A program made the translations under genes and the position numbers. Under the pieces are notes generated by a model. That model worked only from the letters and a program-made list of their open reading frames with translations. It was not told the DNA's origin and ran no database searches. This document shows, in pieces, positions 60,355-64,000 of a stretch of 64,000 bases of DNA. The number at the start of each line of letters is the position of its first letter. Position 1 is the stretch's first letter. The stretch lies in contig CAWBZB010000003.1 in assembly GCA_963793105.1 (NCBI GenBank), forward strand, positions 310,001-374,000, in the 5' to 3' direction. This DNA comes from UBA10649 sp963793105. GTDB taxonomy: Bacteria; Actinomycetota; Actinomycetes; S36-B12.

Positions 60355-60798
60355 ATGGTGAACGGGATCCCGCATTTGCGTCTCAAGGCCGACTCGCTGT
60401 CGATCGAAAGGCTCGAGGGGGAGGCCATCGTCATCGACTTCGAGACGGGACGGTACTTCAGCCTTCGTGGCTCCGGCGCGGACATCCTGTGGCTGCTCCA
60501 GCACAACGTGAGCACCACGACCTGGGCCTCGGTGCTTGAAGACCATTTCCCTGGACTGAGTGTGGACTCGGCGGTCGCGTCCGACATCACGGGCTTCTTG
60601 TCGGACCTCCAGCGCAGCGGACTCGTCGAGCCGGCCGACACGCTGGGAGGTCCGGTGGTCGACCTGCCTGACGACTACGTACGTGGACCGTGGGTCGCCC
60701 CCCGAATTCTCGCCAACGACGAGTTGGCGGATCTGCTGGTCATCGACCCCGTACATGATGCGAGCGAAGATGGATGGCCTGAAGCCAGACCCTCGTAG
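60355..60798 (+). CDS. PqqD-family peptide-chaperone-like protein
   Basis: 147 residues. GEAIVIDFETGRYFSLRGSG, ADILWLLQ and the winged-helix-like VASDITGFLSDLQRSGLVEP match PqqD/RRE domains, which bind precursor peptides in RiPP pathways and also occur beside HprK-like kinases. The C-terminal 50 residues are extra. No precursor peptide gene is obvious. Its end overlaps the HprK-like gene by 29 bases. Confidence 0.75.
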   Translation: MVNGIPHLRLKADSLSIERLEGEAIVIDFETGRYFSLRGSGADILWLLQHNVSTTTWASVLEDHFPGLSVDSAVASDITGFLSDLQRSGLVEPADTLGGPVVDLPDDYVRGPWVAPRILANDELADLLVIDPVHDASEDGWPEARPS

Positions 60799-61844
60799 GC
60801 AGCGGGCCCATCGTTTCGCGCGCCAGCTGATAGAGGAATCCCATGATTCCGTGCTCGACTGGCAGGCAGCGCGACTCGGCCCTGCCGGCCTTCGCATCGG
60901 ATTCCACACCGAAGACGATCTCTCCGAGCTGATCCGCGGGGCCTTCCTTCCCGGACCGTTGCAGGATCCGCACTACCGTCTTGCGATCTCGCGATTCGGG
61001 GAGATAGGGCGCCTGGCCCCACTGGAGTGGGCGCGACCGTGGATCCAGGCGAACCAGCCGGTCCCTCAGGGGATCACCCACCCCTACCGCGTCTTCATCG
61101 ACCGCAAGCAGGGGATCGTGCACGTGCTGGACCCGGACACCCGGCGCGCCGCCGTCTGGCTTCGACGGAGGTCCGAGCTTGATCTCCGGAAGCTTCGTGA
61201 CCCCCTTCCGCCTGACCCTCAGCTGGATCGCCGACCTCTTCGGCGCGGAGGTGCTGCATGGTTCGGCAATCGTCGTCGGCGGCACGGGGCTTCTGCTGAG
61301 CGGTCGCTCAGGATCCGGCAAGTCGACCACCGCGATCGCGGCGGCGGTCGCGGGTCACTCCTTCCTCGCGGACGACTGCGTCCTCCTGCACGACGGCAGC
61401 ATGCACGCGGTCTTCTCCCGGGCCAAGGTGGACTACTCCTCCGATGCGCTGATCGGAGGGCACGGCCTGCGCCTGAACGAGGTCGCCGGCATCGCTGATG
61501 CGAAGCGCTACTTCTCGGTGGGGGATCTCGACGCACGCTTCGTCCTGAGCCACCGGCTCGAGGCGATCCTCTTCCCGATGATCGGCCCGGTGCCGGGCAG
61601 CTACCAGATCTCGCCGCAGCGGGCCACCGCCATGCTTGCCTCAGACTCGTTCCGCGAGACGCAGGGCGGAACGGCACGCAACCTCCTGCGACTGACCCGC
61701 GCGTGCCGCGAAGTCCCGTCCCACCGCATCCTCCTGGGGACGCACATGAAGTCGAACCTCGAACTCATCGCCAGAATCGCCACACGTGATCCGAACGGCG
61801 ATGCGCCCTACCCCACGGGCGACGGAGGTGGGCGTGTCGAGTAG
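60770..61844 (+). CDS. HprK-related kinase (frameshifted)
   Basis: 357 residues after removal of one base at 61158-61166 (AAVWL joining DGGPSLISGSFVTPF). The N-terminal region is unassigned; the C-terminal domain has HGSAIVVGGTGLLLSGRSGS then GKST (Walker A), SFLADDCVLLHDG (Walker-B-like) and KRYFSVGDL, as in Hpr(Ser) kinase/phosphatase relatives found beside PqqD proteins. Target unknown; no HPr gene is nearby. ATG 60770 is the assumed start, with 60755 and 60758 possible. Confidence 0.72.
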
Positions 61845-63318
61845 GACTGCGGCCGCCATCGGCCACGAGGAGCGTCTCGCCCTGGCCTCCGCGTGTACCA
61901 GCCCCGATAAGGCCATCAGTAGCTGGCGTCGACTCATGGCGGACATGCGCTTCGATCAGATCTCCCCAGGCACCCAGCGGCTCGCTGCCGCGATCTTCCA
62001 CAACCTCCGGAACGTCGCCGACCTGCCGGAGAGGGATCGGCTCAAGGGAGCCTTCAAGTACTCATGGACGCGGAACAACCAGATTCTTCGGGACGCCTGC
62101 CCGGTACTGGCGGACCTGAATGGGGCGGCCATCGAATACCGGGCAGTCTCCGGCGCGGCCATCCAGATCGCGATGAGCGCCGTCGGGGTGCGAGCGGTGG
62201 CGGGCGTGGACCTCGTCGTTCGATCGACGGCCGTCAGGCGGGCAGCGGAGATCCTTGAGGCTCACGAGTTCCGCACCGATGCCATCCGCCGGTGCGGCCA
62301 TGGAGGCGGCAGCGGAGTCGAGCCTCCCGAGCTCGGCGCACTCACGTTCCGGAGGGGAGACACGCTGCTGACGCTGCACCTCTCCGATCGAGGCCGCCGA
62401 TCATCCCTGCTGACGCGAATGCTGGAGGAGCCACCAGCGAGCATGAGCCTCTTCGACGTCGACGTCCCGATCCCTCCAGCGTCGCTGCTTCTCCTTGAAT
62501 CCGCCGTGCGCGCGGCACGGTCAACGCAGATCCCTGAGCTGCTCCAGGCGCTGTGCGACGTGTCGATACTGTCCACTTCCGTGGGCGGGGATGACCTTCT
62601 CGCGGCTGCCCGTGCGACCGGCACCATTCGGGCCCTGGCCGATGTGAGCGGGGTGCTCGATGCCTCAGCGGCTACCACTCCGGATATACGGGTCTCCCGG
62701 ACCGAGCGCATCGCGGCCGCCGTCCGGGACCGGACCGGGGGATGGGACCGAGCGGTATCCGGATCCGCGTCCGCGCTCGAGCGACTCGGCCGGCGTAGGG
62801 GGTCGGCCGCTGCGAGGCGGTCGGTCCGCAGCACCTTCGTCGGGAGGCGATACGCCTACTGGCTGTGGATCGCCTCGGGACAGTTCGCCACGGCCGAGAG
62901 GGCATGGATCACGACCTTGGGCGGATTCCTCCCCGTCCCTGACAGAAGGTGGGAGCCCGGCAGCGTCGCCACCCCGTTCACGACCCCCACGCAGGCGAAC
63001 GCCTGCTCGAGCAATGTCACGGGAGCCGTCCTCGATTGGCGCTTCCGTACCATTTTCGCCTCACCCGCCGGACCTGTCCGCCTCACACTTGCGTCGCCGT
63101 CCCTCGACTCCGTGAGCCTTGTCCTGTTCAGGAACGGGTCGCCGGTGTCCGCCGTCAAGGCGGGCGACCCGAATTCGCGACGCATCGAGATGGGGCCCCT
63201 TCCCCCGACCAACGAGTTCTCGCTGCGCCCGCTGGGCCGCCAATGTGCGATCTGCCTGGAGGGACTGGATGAGCTCTCCGTGCGCTTCGACTACGACATA
63301 CCGCAGGACCCGCGCTAG
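61834..63318 (+). CDS. Nucleotidyltransferase family protein (NTP_transf_5-like)
   Basis: 494 residues. YRAVSGAAIQIAMSAVGVRA and VAGVDLVVRSTAVRRAAEIL resemble the active-site segment of the uncharacterised nucleotidyltransferase family (PF14907 type) that accompanies PqqD- and HprK-like proteins; the usual K-G and R-D/D-L/D pair is only partly visible (GVDLVV). The C-terminal 130 residues (VRLTLASPSLDSVSLVLFRN) look like a beta-rich extra domain. GGAGGTG precedes GTG 61834, which overlaps the kinase gene by 11 bases. Confidence 0.68.
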   Translation: MSSRTAAAIGHEERLALASACTSPDKAISSWRRLMADMRFDQISPGTQRLAAAIFHNLRNVADLPERDRLKGAFKYSWTRNNQILRDACPVLADLNGAAIEYRAVSGAAIQIAMSAVGVRAVAGVDLVVRSTAVRRAAEILEAHEFRTDAIRRCGHGGGSGVEPPELGALTFRRGDTLLTLHLSDRGRRSSLLTRMLEEPPASMSLFDVDVPIPPASLLLLESAVRAARSTQIPELLQALCDVSILSTSVGGDDLLAAARATGTIRALADVSGVLDASAATTPDIRVSRTERIAAAVRDRTGGWDRAVSGSASALERLGRRRGSAAARRSVRSTFVGRRYAYWLWIASGQFATAERAWITTLGGFLPVPDRRWEPGSVATPFTTPTQANACSSNVTGAVLDWRFRTIFASPAGPVRLTLASPSLDSVSLVLFRNGSPVSAVKAGDPNSRRIEMGPLPPTNEFSLRPLGRQCAICLEGLDELSVRFDYDIPQDPR

Positions 63319-63319
63319 A

Positions 63320-64000
63320 TCACGCCTCTATGGGACGCCGTGCGGACATGGGTGCGCGGCCCGGAGGCTGCTCCGGGGGCGGCATCGACGGGGTTCGCGG
63401 GAACACCGGTCGGACCGCAGGCTCCGCCGCCGAGACCAGGATCTCCTCACCCGCGTGCCGCAGGAGCAGGGTCGAGGTGGTGTCCTCCTGGATGGAGTAG
63501 GTCACCTGGTGCGGCTCCACATTCACCCGCAGCCGCAGGTCACGCCACCGCAGCGAGAAGCACAGCCGAGTGATGCCCTCGGGCAGGACCGGGTCGAACG
63601 ACGGCACTCCGCCGAAGTCGCGGAACCCCCCGAAGCCGGCGACCAGAGCCAGCCACGCGCCACCCAGCGAAGCCATGTGCAGTCCGTTCCTGCTGTTCTG
63701 CTGCAGGTCGAGCAGGTCGATCAGGGCCGCCTCGTAGGCGTAGTCGTAGGCGAGGTCCAGGTGCCCGATCTCGGCGGCCAGCACCGCCTGCGTGCAGGAC
63801 GAGAGCGAGGAATCGCGGACGGTCCGCCGTTCGTAGTAGTCGAAGTTCCGGGCCTTGTCGTCCGGCGTGAACGAGTCGCCGCACCAGTGCATGGCCAGGA
63901 CCGTGTCCGCCTGCTTGAGCACCTGCTTGCGATAGAGGTCGAAGTAGGGCATGTGCAGGAGCAGCGGGTAGTCCGCCCTTCCGATGAAATCCCACTCGTC
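63320..64000 (-). CDS. Glycoside hydrolase family 65 phosphorylase, C-terminal part
   Basis: The gene enters from beyond the right edge; 226 codons are visible in one open frame. EWDFIGRADYPLLLHMPYFD, ADTVLAMHWCGDSFT, RRTVRDSSLSSCTQAVLA (Ser pair of the phosphate pocket) and NSRNGLHMASLGGAWLAL are hallmarks of GH65, which phosphorolyses maltose, trehalose, kojibiose or nigerose. The catalytic glutamate lies outside the window, so the substrate cannot be told. The C-terminal jelly-roll end (VNVEPHQVTYSIQED) is complete. It converges on the nucleotidyltransferase gene with no gap. Confidence 0.9.
   Translation of the reverse strand, partial: DEWDFIGRADYPLLLHMPYFDLYRKQVLKQADTVLAMHWCGDSFTPDDKARNFDYYERRTVRDSSLSSCTQAVLAAEIGHLDLAYDYAYEAALIDLLDLQQNSRNGLHMASLGGAWLALVAGFGGFRDFGGVPSFDPVLPEGITRLCFSLRWRDLRLRVNVEPHQVTYSIQEDTTSTLLLRHAGEEILVSAAEPAVRPVFPRTPSMPPPEQPPGRAPMSARRPIEA

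Noticed and set aside
1..64000. CRISPR arrays, prophage or insertion sequences
   Set aside because: No regularly spaced repeats, transposase, integrase, capsid or Cas motifs were seen.

Overview
The window is 64 kb of very GC-rich DNA, densely packed with genes on both strands. Many genes overlap by four bases or converge tail to tail. Start codons are often GTG, and many starts follow a TANNNT box at a fixed six-base distance. Together with a mycothiol-type maleylpyruvate isomerase homologue, MpaB-like oxygenase, Pr6Pr membrane protein and paired alpha/beta-hydrolases with membrane N-termini, this points to a high-GC actinobacterium (Actinomycetota). I cannot name a genus. No rRNA, tRNA, CRISPR array, phage or transposase gene was recognised.

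Layout. 0-3.4 kb: truncated threonine aldolase, two PH-domain membrane proteins, an Lrp/AsnC regulator. 3.4-6.9 kb: TPP riboswitch and thiamine ABC importer thiBPQ. 6.9-15 kb: secreted protein, membrane SpeE-like protein, small membrane proteins, tryptophan dioxygenase, GGDEF-EAL protein. 15-20 kb: an acyl-homoserine-lactone-synthase-like acyltransferase beside a SpeD-like decarboxylase, several GNATs and small secreted proteins. 20-38 kb: M23 peptidase, nitroreductase, two hydrolases, dimethylglycine/sarcosine-dehydrogenase-like enzyme, K+ channel, flippase-like protein with a kinase-like insert, MFS and SLAC1-type transporters, SDR, two thioesterase-like proteins, a TPP enzyme. 38-50 kb: TetR regulators, SulP transporter, MOSC protein, class-III aminotransferase, DUF389 and FUSC-like membrane proteins, glucose-6-phosphate dehydrogenase. 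50-57 kb: membrane proteins, second alpha/beta-hydrolase, gluconokinase, hemolysin III family protein, MpaB-like oxygenase. 57-63.3 kb: a co-directional cluster of two glycosyltransferases, a kinase-containing protein, a PqqD-like protein, an HprK-like kinase and a nucleotidyltransferase. The window ends inside a glycoside hydrolase family 65 gene.

Working together. The riboswitch should shut off thiamine import when TPP is plentiful. Zwf and gluconokinase both feed 6-phosphogluconate metabolism but are not co-transcribed. The 57-63 kb cluster looks like cell-surface glycan assembly joined to a PqqD/HprK/nucleotidyltransferase module of unknown purpose. The SpeD-like/acyltransferase pair is the most interesting candidate for an undescribed small-molecule pathway.

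Quality caveat. Ten genes are broken by eleven apparent one-base gains, always the same direction of shift. This looks more like base-calling or assembly error than gene decay, so those genes are annotated across the shift.
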